From Scatosoma sp045124465 (GTDB lineage Bacteria; Bacillota; Clostridia; Christensenellales; Borkfalkiaceae): a stretch of DNA of 41,837 nt. Each line of letters starts with the position of its first letter. Positions within the stretch are counted from its first letter, which is position 1. The translations under genes and the position numbers were made by a program. The DNA is taken from NCBI GenBank assembly GCA_045124465.1, contig JBGVLV010000025.1:1-41837 (forward strand). The letters run 5' to 3'. Below, one piece after another: positions 16,128-26,223 of the stretch. The notes beneath the pieces are model-generated. The model searched no databases, was not told where the DNA came from, and was given only the letters and a program-made list of their open reading frames with translations.

Positions 16128-18833
16128 ATGGCAAAGAAATACGAAAACGTGGAGAAGATTCTGGATTTACTGGGAGAGGATCGGATCGCGGGCGTGCAGA
16201 AACGCCTTTCGTCCACGGAAAAAGATCTTTCGGAAATTTTAAAGAAACTTTCCGTAATGGAAACGGAGAAAGCGGAACGCGAGGCAGCCGAGGCAGCCGC
16301 GAGAGCGGAGGAAGAGGCGCGCGTAGCCGCGGAGCTTGCGGCGAAAGCCGCTGCCGCCGTCGCCGCGGAAAAAGAGAAGGCTCTTCCCGAACAAACGGAA
16401 TCTGCGCCCGCGCAAGAGGACGACGCGCGTATAAATACGGCGGAAAAGACGGAAGATAAGAAAGCGAAGAAAGCGAAAAAAGAAACTCCCGCGGCGGAAA
16501 CGGAAACCGTTCCCGCTCCCGAAAAAGAAGAACCTATCGCGGAAGAAAGCCCCGAACCCAAACTCCGCAAAGAAGTAAAAGAGGTCAAGTCGGAGCCTGC
16601 TCCCGCGCAAAAGACCTATGCGCCCAAGCCCGCGGCGGCTACGCCCAGCGCGCCCCGCGCGCCGCGGTATTTCCGCAACGGTCAGGAACAGGGCGTTTAC
16701 GTGGCGAAACCCGGCGTGGAAACGACCCCGAGCGGCGGTTACGGCTCGACGTACCGTCCCCGTCCGCAGGGCGACAGACCCGCCCGTCCGCAAGGCTCGA
16801 CCTTCGGCGGCGCAAGACCCGCGACTTCGGCCCGTCCTCCCCGTATCGGCGGCGGTGCGGTAAGCGCGCCCATAATGCCCGCGAAGGATACCAAGACCTT
16901 CGCCGCGCCCGCGAAGAAAAAGACGTTCGAAAAGACGTATACGGAGAAGAAGGCGTTGTCCAAGCGCGCGCTCGTCAAGCAACAGGGTATGACGGTAGAG
17001 GATTTCGACGAGGATAAGTCGGGATACAGAAAGATGCGTTCGCCCAAGAAACAGAAACGTCAAGAGATACCCACCATCAAGATCGAACACGCGGTCGTCA
17101 CCACGCAGGACATTCCCTTGAAGGTCCTGTCCGAGAAACTCGGCGTTTCGGCGGTGGAGATCACCAAACGCCTGTTCAAAGACGGTATTATGAAGGGGAT
17201 CAACGATTCCATCGACTATGAAACGGCGGCGCTGATGGCGGCGGATATGGGTATCGACCTCGAATACAAACCCGAAAAGACGGCGGAAGAAGTGCTGATG
17301 GCGGCGACGGCGGCGGAGGACGAGAGCAAGCTCGTCACGCGCGCGCCCGTCGTTACGGTAATGGGTCACGTAGACCACGGTAAGACCTCCTTGCTCGATA
17401 AGATCCGCGCCACGAGCGTAACGAGCGGCGAGGCGGGCGGTATCACGCAGAGCATCGGCGCGTACACGGTCACGGCGAAAGGCAAACAGATCACGTTCAT
17501 CGATACGCCCGGTCACGCGGCGTTCACGGCGATGCGTGCGCGCGGCGCGCAGGTAACGGATATCGTTATTCTGGTCGTAGCGGCGGACGACGGCATTATG
17601 CCGCAGACGGTGGAGGCGATCAATCACGCGAAAGCGGCGAACGTGCCCATCATCGTCGCGATGAACAAAATGGATAAATACGAGATCAACCCCGACCGCG
17701 TAAAGCAAGGGCTTGTGGAGAACGAACTCGTACCCGAAGAATGGGGCGGCGAAACGATGATCGTACCCGTTTCCGCAAAGACGGGTATGGGTATCGACGA
17801 ACTGCTCGACGCGATCAATCTCGTCGCGGAAATGCAAGAACTCAAAGCCGACCCCGACCGTCAGGCGAAAGGCACGATCATCGAGGCGAAACTCGATAAG
17901 GGCAAAGGTCCCGTGGCGAGCATCATCGTGCAGACGGGTACGCTCAAAACGGGCGACAATATCCTGTCGGGTACGACGATGGGGCGCGTCCGCGCGATGT
18001 TCGACGACAAGGGCAGAGCGGTGAAGTCGGCGGGACCGTCCATGGCGGTGTCCATTCTCGGCTTGGAGGACGTACCCAACGCGGGCGACAGCATTATGGC
18101 GGTCGATCAGGCGTTGATGAAACAGGTACAGGAAGAAAGAAAGAACAAGCAACGCGAAAGCATGATCAAAGAACAGAGCCGCGTAACGCTCGACGACGTG
18201 TTCGCGCAGGTGGAAGAGGGCAAGATGAAGAACCTCAACCTCATCGTGAAGGGCGACGTGCAGGGCAGCGTGGAGGCGGTCAAACAGTCGCTTGAAAAGC
18301 TGTCCAACGAAGAAGTGCGCGTGAAGGTCATTCACGCGGCGGCGGGCGCGATCAACGAAGGCGACGTTATGCTTGCCGACAGCGCGAACGCGATCATCAT
18401 CGGGTTCAACGTCCGTCCCGACGCAAAGGCGAAGAAACTCGCCGAGACTTCGAAGGTGGACGTGAGAAGTTACCGTATCATTTACGAGCTTATCGACGAT
18501 ATGGAGGCGGCGCTCAAAGGTATGCTCGCGCCGAAGATCAAGGAAACGCTTTCGGGCAAATGCGAAGTCCGTCAAACGTTCAATATCACGGGCGTGGGTA
18601 CGATCGCGGGTTGCTACGTTACGGAAGGCAAGATCGTCCGCGGCGGCAAGTTGAGAATCTACCGCGAAGACATTATGATCTGCGAAGGCGGCGTGAAACA
18701 GCTCAAACGTTTCAAAGACGACGTCAAGGAAGTCAACTACGGCTACGAATGCGGTTGCGCCATCGACGGATTTAACGAGATCCGCGTGGGCGATATTATC
18801 GAGTGTTACGTTACGGAGGAGATCAAAGCGTAA
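16128..18833 (+). CDS. infB: Translation initiation factor IF-2
   Basis: A 901-residue GTPase that brings initiator tRNA to the ribosome. Residues about 40-320 form a long Ala/Glu/Lys- then Pro/Arg/Gly-rich linker, IF2-N follows (about 325-380, LKVLSEKLGVSAVEITKRLFKDG), then the G domain with GHVDHGKT (413-420), DTPGHAAF and NKMD, then domains II-IV. The length is in the normal range for IF-2 with a long N-terminus. It starts four bases after ylxQ and its TAA overlaps the rbfA ATG. Confidence 0.98.
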   Translation: MAKKYENVEKILDLLGEDRIAGVQKRLSSTEKDLSEILKKLSVMETEKAEREAAEAAARAEEEARVAAELAAKAAAAVAAEKEKALPEQTESAPAQEDDARINTAEKTEDKKAKKAKKETPAAETETVPAPEKEEPIAEESPEPKLRKEVKEVKSEPAPAQKTYAPKPAAATPSAPRAPRYFRNGQEQGVYVAKPGVETTPSGGYGSTYRPRPQGDRPARPQGSTFGGARPATSARPPRIGGGAVSAPIMPAKDTKTFAAPAKKKTFEKTYTEKKALSKRALVKQQGMTVEDFDEDKSGYRKMRSPKKQKRQEIPTIKIEHAVVTTQDIPLKVLSEKLGVSAVEITKRLFKDGIMKGINDSIDYETAALMAADMGIDLEYKPEKTAEEVLMAATAAEDESKLVTRAPVVTVMGHVDHGKTSLLDKIRATSVTSGEAGGITQSIGAYTVTAKGKQITFIDTPGHAAFTAMRARGAQVTDIVILVVAADDGIMPQTVEAINHAKAANVPIIVAMNKMDKYEINPDRVKQGLVENELVPEEWGGETMIVPVSAKTGMGIDELLDAINLVAEMQELKADPDRQAKGTIIEAKLDKGKGPVASIIVQTGTLKTGDNILSGTTMGRVRAMFDDKGRAVKSAGPSMAVSILGLEDVPNAGDSIMAVDQALMKQVQEERKNKQRESMIKEQSRVTLDDVFAQVEEGKMKNLNLIVKGDVQGSVEAVKQSLEKLSNEEVRVKVIHAAAGAINEGDVMLADSANAIIIGFNVRPDAKAKKLAETSKVDVRSYRIIYELIDDMEAALKGMLAPKIKETLSGKCEVRQTFNITGVGTIAGCYVTEGKIVRGGKLRIYREDIMICEGGVKQLKRFKDDVKEVNYGYECGCAIDGFNEIRVGDIIECYVTEEIKA

Positions 18834-19204
18834 TGAAAGTATCGAGAACGTCGCGGCTTAACGGCGAATATCAAAAGGAGATCAGCGCGATACTTCCGCG
18901 CGTAAAGGATAAGAACCCCGACTTAAAGGGACTTATCTCCGTTACGGAAACGGACGTCGCGCCCGATCTCAAAACGGCGTACGTGTACGTGAGCATTTAC
19001 GGCGTGAACGAGGAACAGACGGCGAATACGTTCGCGCTCTTGCAAGAGAACGCGGGCTTTATCCGTCACGAACTCGCGCAGGTAATGCGTATGCGTACCG
19101 TTCCCGCGCTTACCTTCCGTATGGATAAGAGTATGAGCTACGGCGCGAAGATGGACGAGCTGTTCAAAAAAATTCAGGTAAGACCCACGGACGACGAGGA
19201 ATAA
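18833..19204 (+). CDS. rbfA: Ribosome-binding factor A
   Basis: A 123-residue KH-fold protein acting in 16S 5'-end maturation. Family features: RLNGEYQKEISAIL, LISVTETDVAPDLKTAYVYVSIYG and a C-terminal RTVPALTFRMDKSM. The frame opens earlier, but the ATG in TAATG overlaps the infB stop and GGAGGA lies 12 bases upstream. Confidence 0.96.
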   Translation: MKVSRTSRLNGEYQKEISAILPRVKDKNPDLKGLISVTETDVAPDLKTAYVYVSIYGVNEEQTANTFALLQENAGFIRHELAQVMRMRTVPALTFRMDKSMSYGAKMDELFKKIQVRPTDDEE

Positions 19205-19208
19205 CCGA

Positions 19209-20180
19209 ATGGACTGCACTTTGGAAGAGATCGCGGCAAGGATAAAACGCGCGAAACGTATCGCGATATTCACGCACATGCGCCCCGACGGCGACGCGTT
19301 CGGGAGCGCGCTTTCGCTCGCGGCCGCGCTCGAATATCTGGGCTTGGAAACGGAAGTCTGCGTGGAAACGGAGATCCCGTCCAACCTCGCTTTTATTTCC
19401 GGGATCGACAGGGTGAAGAAAGCGCCGCAAGAGGAATACGACCTTTTGATCACGGTGGATTGCAGCGACATCGCAAGGCTCGGCGTTTTGTCCGACGAAT
19501 TTTTGAACGCGGCGAGGAAGAGGATAGATACGGTAAACGTCGATCACCATATCTCGAATCCCCGTTATGCGAAGATGAATTTCGTGCGCGAATGTTCGGC
19601 GAATTGTATGAACGTTGCGAAACTCATCGAATACCTGGGCGTGCCGTTTGACAAAAAGATCGCGGAATACCTGCTTATCGGTCTGCTTACCGATTCGGGG
19701 AATTTCTCGCATGACGACGTGACGGAAGAAACGTTGGCTTTGGCGGCGAAACTCGTCGGCGCGGGCGCGGATATCCGTTATTATAATTATAATCTGTTCA
19801 AGAAACAACCCAAAGCGCGCGCGGCGTTGTACGCGTTGACGATGAGCGGCATACGCTACTATCACGACGATCGGTTCGCGCTCATCACGATTACGCAAGA
19901 CGCGATGAAAAAGTGCCGCGCGGACAACGGAATGACGGAAGGGTTCGTGGATTTCCCGCTCAACGTCGAGGGCGTAGAGGTCGCGGCGTCGGTGATGGAA
20001 GTCAAATACCGTCAGTATAAGATCTCCTTGCGTTCCAAGGAATACGCGGACGTGAACAAGATCGCGGGTACGTTCGGCGGCGGCGGACACGTTCGGGCGG
20101 CGGGCTGTATGCTGTTCGGGGATTTGGAGGACGTCGTAGACAGACTGTCTTACGCCGTGTCGCAATATTTGGAAGATTGA
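19209..20180 (+). CDS. nrnA: DHH/DHHA1 nanoRNase / pAp phosphatase NrnA
   Basis: A 323-residue phosphoesterase that degrades 2-5-nt RNAs and hydrolyses pAp in known homologues. Metal ligands visible: HMRPDGD (His23, Asp27, Asp29), the DHH motif Asp112-His113-His114, and LLTDSGNF; the DHHA1 substrate-binding end has GGGGHVRAAG (about 290-299). It starts four bases after rbfA. The usual truB-ribF neighbours do not follow; a terminator does. Confidence 0.95.
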   Translation: MDCTLEEIAARIKRAKRIAIFTHMRPDGDAFGSALSLAAALEYLGLETEVCVETEIPSNLAFISGIDRVKKAPQEEYDLLITVDCSDIARLGVLSDEFLNAARKRIDTVNVDHHISNPRYAKMNFVRECSANCMNVAKLIEYLGVPFDKKIAEYLLIGLLTDSGNFSHDDVTEETLALAAKLVGAGADIRYYNYNLFKKQPKARAALYALTMSGIRYYHDDRFALITITQDAMKKCRADNGMTEGFVDFPLNVEGVEVAASVMEVKYRQYKISLRSKEYADVNKIAGTFGGGGHVRAAGCMLFGDLEDVVDRLSYAVSQYLED

Positions 20181-20201
20181 GAAAAACGTAAGAAATAAAT
20201 C

Positions 20202-20236
20202 CCGCGCCGCGTTGAAAAACGCGGCGCGGAATTTTT
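20202..20236 (+). terminator. Terminator of the rimP-nrnA operon
   Basis: A perfect 12-bp stem (CCGCGCCGCGTT / AACGCGGCGCGG) with a GAAA loop, then AA and five T bases. The MITE-like copy 2 begins at the very next base. Confidence 0.95.
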
Positions 20237-20418
20237 GGCTCTGTCGCAACACTCGGTTGATTTTAGACGGGAAACCGCTACGAAATACGGCGCGTTATTC
20301 TCGGTTACAGACGGCAGAGAGTCTGCGCCCTCGAAAAACGCTTGTCTTTCTTGCGTTTTCCTCGTCAAACCGTGAAAAATAGATTTTTCACTAATCAACC
20401 GTTTGTTGTGCCATCGCC
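20237..20418 (+). mobile_element. 182-bp MITE-like element, copy 2
   Basis: Same length and orientation as the element at 10473, with 14 differences. Its terminal inverted repeats are a little better matched next to the GGTTGATT inner part. The 8-bp flanks GAATTTTT and AACTTTAA do not form a convincing duplication. The internal stem GTGAAAAAT / ATTTTTCAC is kept with the two loop bases changed, so the structure seems conserved or newly copied. No transposase frame inside. Confidence 0.72.
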
Positions 20419-20466
20419 AACTTTAAAAACTCGCGCGGGAAATTTCGGGGAAACGGCGGCGGGAAG

Positions 20467-20495
20467 TTGCTTTTTTTCACGGGTTTGTGTATAAT
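20467..20495 (+). promoter_or_regulatory. SigA-type promoter of the giant helicase gene
   Basis: TTGCTT (20467-20472), 17-base spacer, TATAAT (20490-20495), about 50 bases after the MITE copy and 50 before the start codon. Confidence 0.8.
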
Positions 20496-20544
20496 AGAGA
20501 GGAAAAAATACGTTCGCGCCGTCGCGGCGTTAGCGGAGAGGTAT

Positions 20545-23500
20545 ATGGCACAAAAAACGAAAAAATGGGAAGAGTGGCTTTCGCTCAGCGGGGAAACGGT
20601 CAAAGTCGTTTCCTACGCCGATTATTTCGCGCAAAGACCGCTGTTTTCCGCGTTACAAGTGAAGAATACGGGCGAAGAACTCGTCGACGATCTCACGCTC
20701 GCCGTCACGAACGAGAACGGTATGCTGATCGGGGTCGAGAAAACGCTCGAAGAGATCCCGTTTGAAAGCGTCGTGCAAGTGGAGCTTGGCAACGTGCTTT
20801 CGCCTCTGTATTTTTCCAACGCCGACGAGGTGCGGGAAGAACGTATCGAGGCGACCTTAAAAAAGGATAAACGCATCGTCGCGACGGCGGAATGGACGGT
20901 GACGACCCTGCCTTTCGATTTTTGGCAGGGTACGGACGGCGATCCCGAACTGTTGGCGGCGTTCGTAAGACCCCGCCTTGCCGATTGCGCGAGGGTGCAA
21001 ACGGAAGTGGACGCGCAGCTTAAAAAATGGGGCGCGGACTGCGAACTAGGCGGGTACGTCGGGAACGACAAAAACGCCGTTCGGCGCACGGCGGCGGCGT
21101 TGTACGCGACTTTGCGTAAATACGCGGTCGCGAGAAAAGAGGCGGACATTTCCCGACCCGTCGAGGCGGGCGCGGGCGTTAAGATCTTGTCCGACAGAAA
21201 GGCAAGCCCGCTCGAAATGGCGTTGTTCGCCGCGGCGTGCTTGGAGAATATGGGCTTAAACCCCGTACTCGTGTTCGGGGAACGGGAGATAACCTGCGGC
21301 GTATGGCTGTACGAGAGTTGTTTCCTCGACACAGTTTCCGACGATATTCCCCGTCTTGGCGCGTACGTTTCGGACGGTATCAATAATCTGAGCTGTTTCG
21401 ACGTGGAGGACCTGTTCGGCGACAAGAATTTCGCGTACACCACTTCCGAGGCGCATTTCAAGGAAAAGGCGGAGGCGGGCAGATACGAACGCTACGTGGA
21501 CGTACGCCGTTGCCGTATCTCGCACGTTCTGCCCCTGCCTTTGCGCGCCCGTAATTTGAAAGGGTTCGAGATCCTCTCCGAAGAGGCGGCGTCGCCGTTC
21601 ATCGCGCCCGCGGACATCAAGACCCCGCAAAAGCTCTCGCTTGAAAACGAACTGACGAAAGATAAGCTCTGGGAACGCAGACTGCTCGATCTTTCGATGA
21701 AAAACACCCTGCTCAACTTCTCGCCCGTCAAGACGGTCGCGCATCTGCTTTCCTGCGACCTCGACTCGACGTTCGACGCGATTTCTTCGTCGGGGGAACT
21801 TATTCTCGCTCCCGCGGCGGGCGAAACGCTCGAAATCGCGCGGCGGAACGTGCGGTTCGGCGCGAGCGCGGAAGTCAAGGGTATGCGCGAGCTGATCGCG
21901 CTCGAAAACCGTTCGGGGATATTGCGTACCTATTCAGACGAGAGGTCGCTGGCGGAAACGGTGACGCGGCTCATCAAGAAGAACAAAGAGGCAGACGAGG
22001 AATCGGGGACGAAGATACTCTATCTCGCGCTCGGATTTTTGAAATGGTATTCCCGCGAGGACGGCGAAGAACACTACGCGCCGCTTGCCCTGCAACCCGT
22101 CGTACTCAAAAAGAGTAAGGGCGGCGCGGGGTACGCCGTGGCAATGACGGACGAGGATATTTCCGTCAATTCCACCCTTTTGGAATACCTCAAACAGGAA
22201 TTCAATATCGATATCCGCGGTTTGGACGGCGCGACGCACGGCTTGAAAATATCCGAAATACTCGCTATGGTCCGTATGGAAGTGGTCGGTATGCGGAACT
22301 GGGAAGTGTTCGACGACGCCTATCTTGCGGCGTTCTCGTTCGCGCGCTATCAGATGTGGTACGACCTCCGTCAGAATATCGGCGAATTTTCCAAAAACGA
22401 GATCGTCAAAGCGTTTTTGAACAATTCCGTTATGCTCGGCGGCGCGGACGACCGTTTCAACGAAGACGAGGCTCGACCCGAAAACACGCTCACGCCTCTG
22501 CCTGCGGACGCGTCGCAATGGGAGGCGATCGCGCAGTCGCAGACGGGCAAGAGTTTCGTTTTGCACGGACCTCCGGGAACGGGTAAATCGCAGACCATTA
22601 CGAATATTATCGCCAACGCCTTGAACGAGGGCAAACGCGTACTGTTCGTCGCCGAGAAACAGGCGGCGCTCTCCGTCGTCAAAAAACGTTTGGACGCGCT
22701 CGGACTGGGGGATTTTTGCTTGGAACTCCATTCCAACAAGACGAACAAGACGGACGTGCTCCAAAAACTTTCCTCTACGCTCGCGCTCGCGGGCGGGCAG
22801 GAACGGGTGAGCCTGTCCGAAAAGTCCGGCTCGATCTTACAGCTGAAAGAGGATCTGTCCGAGCCGCTCGCCGCGCTCCATAAAAAACGCAGACTGGGCG
22901 TGTCCGTTTACGAGGCGTTGCTCGTGTGTTTGCGGAACAAGAACGCGCCCGATATAATGAATATCGAAAGCACGTTCTACGACGGTCTGACCAAGGAAAA
23001 GATCGACGCGTACGAACGAATGATGGTGCAGGCGGCCGCCGCGGCGAAGGAGTGCGGCGGTGTGCATAATTCGCCGTTTGCAAACGTCAATCTCACCGAA
23101 TACGATCTTCCCACGCGCGATTCGCTCTATTGCGCCTCCGAGGTCGTCATCGCGGAGATCAAGCATTTAAAGAACTATATCGCGTTGTTCTTGGAACTGT
23201 ACAGACAGAAGATAAGCACGCTCACGCGTAAAAAGCTCGACGCGCTTTACGAGATCGCGGGTATGCTTTCGGGCGGCGCGCTGAACAAGTACTATAAGGA
23301 AAACGAGGAAGAATTTTACGCCTTTTTCAATGCGAATCGGCGTTTGGATTCCTGTTTGGAAAAGTATTTCAAGCATTTCAGAAAGCTCGTCGATATTTCC
23401 AAGGAGTACAAGGAACTCGGCAAATGGCTAGAAGAGGGCGGCAGCGATTACCGCCAAAACAAGCTCGTCAGATCCGTCGTCAAAAAGCTCTCGAAAACGG

Positions 23501-26196
23501 CTTTGCAGTCGATGAAAGAGGAGGAGATCGCGGGTCAGCTCGATACCCTTTACGCTATCTACGAGGCGATGGAGCGTATCCGCGGCGCGACGGGACTTTC
23601 GCAATATTTTACGTTCGCGTTCGGTCGGGTGGACTATTTCGACGCGCGCAAACATTTCCTCGAAGATCTGTATAAGCTCCACGAGCTTTGCGCGTCCGTA
23701 TTTATGGACTATAACCCCGACAGTTTCAACAGTATGTGTATCCGCGCGGCGAGCGGGTATTCCCAGCCCGTGTTAAAGGGACTGACGAGTTCGCTCGATT
23801 CCTTCCGCGTGGCGGAGGAGAGTTTCCTCGCCGTCACCGCCGCCGATAAGACGAAAACGCCCGAAGAGGACGTACTCGATTATTACACGGCGAAAGCGGG
23901 TGCGCTCATCGAAAATATCGATATGCTCGCGCCTTGGTGTATGTATAAAAAGACGGCGAAAGCGCTCGACGAATCGGGTCTTACGTTCATCACCGACGCG
24001 CTCGAAAACGGCAGCGTTACGAGCGAAAACATCATCGACAGTTTCGAAAAGAACATCTACAAAAACTTCTTGCAGACGAATATCCCGCTCGATCCCGTGC
24101 TGGCGCGGTTCTCCGCGGCGGTGTCCGAGGAGAAGTCGGAAAGTCTGCGCTTGATGACGGAGGAGTTCGCGCGGTTGACCAAAGACGCGATACGCTCCAA
24201 CCTCATCTCCCGCCTGCCGACCGCCTCGACGGAAGGAAGTCTGAGCCTCGAAGTCGCCAACTTCGCTCGGCTCGCGAAATCCAACCTGCGCGGTATGGGA
24301 CTTCGCAAACTGTTCGAGGAAATACCGGAGCTTATCAAACGGATCGCGCCGTGTATGCTGATGAGTCCGATCACCGTTTCGCAGTACCTGCAAGCGGAGA
24401 ACGGTCTGTTCGATCTCGTCATCTTCGACGAGGCGTCGCAGATCCCGACGGCGGAGGCGATCTGTTCGCTCGCGCGCGGTAAAGCGGCGATCGTCGTGGG
24501 CGATCCCAAGCAGTTGCCGCCCACCACGTTCTTCCACGTCAACGCCGTGGACGAGGATAACCTCGAAAACGAGGATATGGAAAGCGTGCTCGACGACTGT
24601 CTTGCCATCAATATGCCGCAACGGCACCTTACGTGGCATTACCGCAGTAAACACGAAAGTCTTATCGCGTTCTCCAACGCGACCTATTACGAAAACCGTC
24701 TTTGCACCTTCCCTTCTCCCGACGCGCTCAACAGCAAGGTCAGGTTCGTGCTTGTCGAGGACGGTACGTACGACCGCGGTCTGACCAAGAAAAACAAAGC
24801 GGAGGGCGACGCGCTCGTAGACGAAGTAATACGTCGTCTGACCGATCCCACGCTCAAAAGATCGAGTATGGGTATCGTCACGTTCAGCAACGTGCAAAAG
24901 GACTATATCGAACGCAGACTCTCGGCGGCGATCGCCGAAAAGCGGTTGGAACGGGAGGCGTACGAGCGGGAAGAACCCGTGTTCGTCAAGAACCTCGAAA
25001 ACGTGCAGGGCGACGAACGCGACGTCATACTGTTCTCCGTTTGTTACGGTCCCGACCGTCTGGGCAGGATCTCGCTCAATTTCGGTCCGCTCAATCAGGC
25101 GGGCGGTTGGCGGCGGCTCAACGTCGCGGTGTCGCGCGCGAGAGAGGAAATGGTGGTGTTCGCCTCGATGACGGGCGCGATGATCGATCTTTCCAAGACG
25201 AATTCCAAGGGCGTCGCGGGCTTGAAAGCGTTCCTCGACTTCGCGGAAAAGGGCAGGACGAATCTCGCGATCTCGTCCAACGACCTTGTGGCGAAGAAAC
25301 CGGGGATCGGCAAATATATCGCGGAGGAGCTTGCGGCGTACGGGTACGAATGCCGTTACGACGTCGGCGCGTCCGGGTTCAAGATCGACGTGGCGGTGGT
25401 CGATCCGAAGAACAGGCATAAATTCATTCTGGCGATCATGTGCGATACGCCCAACCGTTTCTCCGTCAAGGATCGGAACGTGTTGCAGATACAGACCCTC
25501 AAACGCAATAACTGGAACGTGATACGGCTGTTCTCGGTCAATTACTACAACAATCCCAAACGCGAGATCAAGAAGATAAAAGACCTGCTCGACAAACTGA
25601 CGGGCGCGGACAAAAAGGGCGGCGCGGAGCTTAACCGCAGTAAGAAACCGTATAAGGCGGCGGTACTCGAAACGCGGTTCGAGAACGCGACCTACGTCAC
25701 TTCGGGCGAGAACGACAAAGAGATACTCGCGCGGCTCAAAGCCATCGTGACCGTGGAAGAACCCATTTCCTACGACTTCCTCGTACGCAGGTGCTTGGCG
25801 AGCTTGGGGATCTTGAAGTACGGTTCGAAGGTCGAAACGCGTATGCAGGCGCTCATCGCGCTTTGCGGGTTCAAGTACGAACGCGTTTTTGGCACGGCGT
25901 TCTATCGGAAAACGGATAAGACGGTCGGGTTCGACAAATACCGCGTGGAAACGGGCGAACCGCTCCGTCGGCACGAATACGACTACACGCCGTACGAGAT
26001 CGTCGCGATCGTGCGCGGCGCGCTCGAAGATAAGGTCGCGCTGTATATGGACGAGATACAGACCATCGTAGCCTCCGTATTCCGTATCGCGCGCCCGACG
26101 GATAAATTCGTCGCGTACGTCAACGACTGCGTGACCCTCGGCGAGGAGAAAGGGCTGTTCGTACGATCGGTGTCCGACCGTATCTCGCTCGCTTGA
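20545..26196 (+). CDS. Giant SF1 helicase with DUF4011-like, Vsr-like nuclease and DUF3320-like parts
   Basis: A 1,883-residue protein. Residues 1-370 include a part (LEMALFAAACLENMGLNPVLVFG) reminiscent of the transglutaminase-like fold. DUF4011 signature near 375 (LWERRLLDLSMKNTLLNF). Walker A GPPGTGKS at 675-682, Walker B with DEAS at 1295-1298, VVGDPKQLPP after it, then QGDERD (about 1490) and RLNVAVSRAREEM: a UPF1/DNA2-like SF1 helicase core. About 1580-1690 resembles a Vsr/DUF559-type nuclease domain (GASGFKIDVAVVDP). The last part (EEPISYDFLVRRCLASLGI) resembles DUF3320. ATG 20545 has GGAG six bases upstream; the earlier in-frame TTG is the -35 box. The role is unknown; anti-phage or repair function is inference. 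Confidence 0.88.
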   Translation: MAQKTKKWEEWLSLSGETVKVVSYADYFAQRPLFSALQVKNTGEELVDDLTLAVTNENGMLIGVEKTLEEIPFESVVQVELGNVLSPLYFSNADEVREERIEATLKKDKRIVATAEWTVTTLPFDFWQGTDGDPELLAAFVRPRLADCARVQTEVDAQLKKWGADCELGGYVGNDKNAVRRTAAALYATLRKYAVARKEADISRPVEAGAGVKILSDRKASPLEMALFAAACLENMGLNPVLVFGEREITCGVWLYESCFLDTVSDDIPRLGAYVSDGINNLSCFDVEDLFGDKNFAYTTSEAHFKEKAEAGRYERYVDVRRCRISHVLPLPLRARNLKGFEILSEEAASPFIAPADIKTPQKLSLENELTKDKLWERRLLDLSMKNTLLNFSPVKTVAHLLSCDLDSTFDAISSSGELILAPAAGETLEIARRNVRFGASAEVKGMRELIALENRSGILRTYSDERSLAETVTRLIKKNKEADEESGTKILYLALGFLKWYSREDGEEHYAPLALQPVVLKKSKGGAGYAVAMTDEDISVNSTLLEYLKQEFNIDIRGLDGATHGLKISEILAMVRMEVVGMRNWEVFDDAYLAAFSFARYQMWYDLRQNIGEFSKNEIVKAFLNNSVMLGGADDRFNEDEARPENTLTPLPADASQWEAIAQSQTGKSFVLHGPPGTGKSQTITNIIANALNEGKRVLFVAEKQAALSVVKKRLDALGLGDFCLELHSNKTNKTDVLQKLSSTLALAGGQERVSLSEKSGSILQLKEDLSEPLAALHKKRRLGVSVYEALLVCLRNKNAPDIMNIESTFYDGLTKEKIDAYERMMVQAAAAAKECGGVHNSPFANVNLTEYDLPTRDSLYCASEVVIAEIKHLKNYIALFLELYRQKISTLTRKKLDALYEIAGMLSGGALNKYYKENEEEFYAFFNANRRLDSCLEKYFKHFRKLVDISKEYKELGKWLEEGGSDYRQNKLVRSVVKKLSKTALQSMKEEEIAGQLDTLYAIYEAMERIRGATGLSQYFTFAFGRVDYFDARKHFLEDLYKLHELCASVFMDYNPDSFNSMCIRAASGYSQPVLKGLTSSLDSFRVAEESFLAVTAADKTKTPEEDVLDYYTAKAGALIENIDMLAPWCMYKKTAKALDESGLTFITDALENGSVTSENIIDSFEKNIYKNFLQTNIPLDPVLARFSAAVSEEKSESLRLMTEEFARLTKDAIRSNLISRLPTASTEGSLSLEVANFARLAKSNLRGMGLRKLFEEIPELIKRIAPCMLMSPITVSQYLQAENGLFDLVIFDEASQIPTAEAICSLARGKAAIVVGDPKQLPPTTFFHVNAVDEDNLENEDMESVLDDCLAINMPQRHLTWHYRSKHESLIAFSNATYYENRLCTFPSPDALNSKVRFVLVEDGTYDRGLTKKNKAEGDALVDEVIRRLTDPTLKRSSMGIVTFSNVQKDYIERRLSAAIAEKRLEREAYEREEPVFVKNLENVQGDERDVILFSVCYGPDRLGRISLNFGPLNQAGGWRRLNVAVSRAREEMVVFASMTGAMIDLSKTNSKGVAGLKAFLDFAEKGRTNLAISSNDLVAKKPGIGKYIAEELAAYGYECRYDVGASGFKIDVAVVDPKNRHKFILAIMCDTPNRFSVKDRNVLQIQTLKRNNWNVIRLFSVNYYNNPKREIKKIKDLLDKLTGADKKGGAELNRSKKPYKAAVLETRFENATYVTSGENDKEILARLKAIVTVEEPISYDFLVRRCLASLGILKYGSKVETRMQALIALCGFKYERVFGTAFYRKTDKTVGFDKYRVETGEPLRRHEYDYTPYEIVAIVRGALEDKVALYMDEIQTIVASVFRIARPTDKFVAYVNDCVTLGEEKGLFVRSVSDRISLA

Positions 26197-26223
26197 CAAA
26201 AGAAAAAAACGGGGCGTTCGTGT

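Noticed and set aside
16239..18575. 778-codon open frame antisense to infB
   Set aside because: Caused by high GC at third positions; Arg/His-rich, no family pattern, and infB is certain on the other strand.
20150..20398. 82-codon minus-strand frame across MITE copy 2
   Set aside because: It runs through the terminator and the element; copy 1 does not preserve it.
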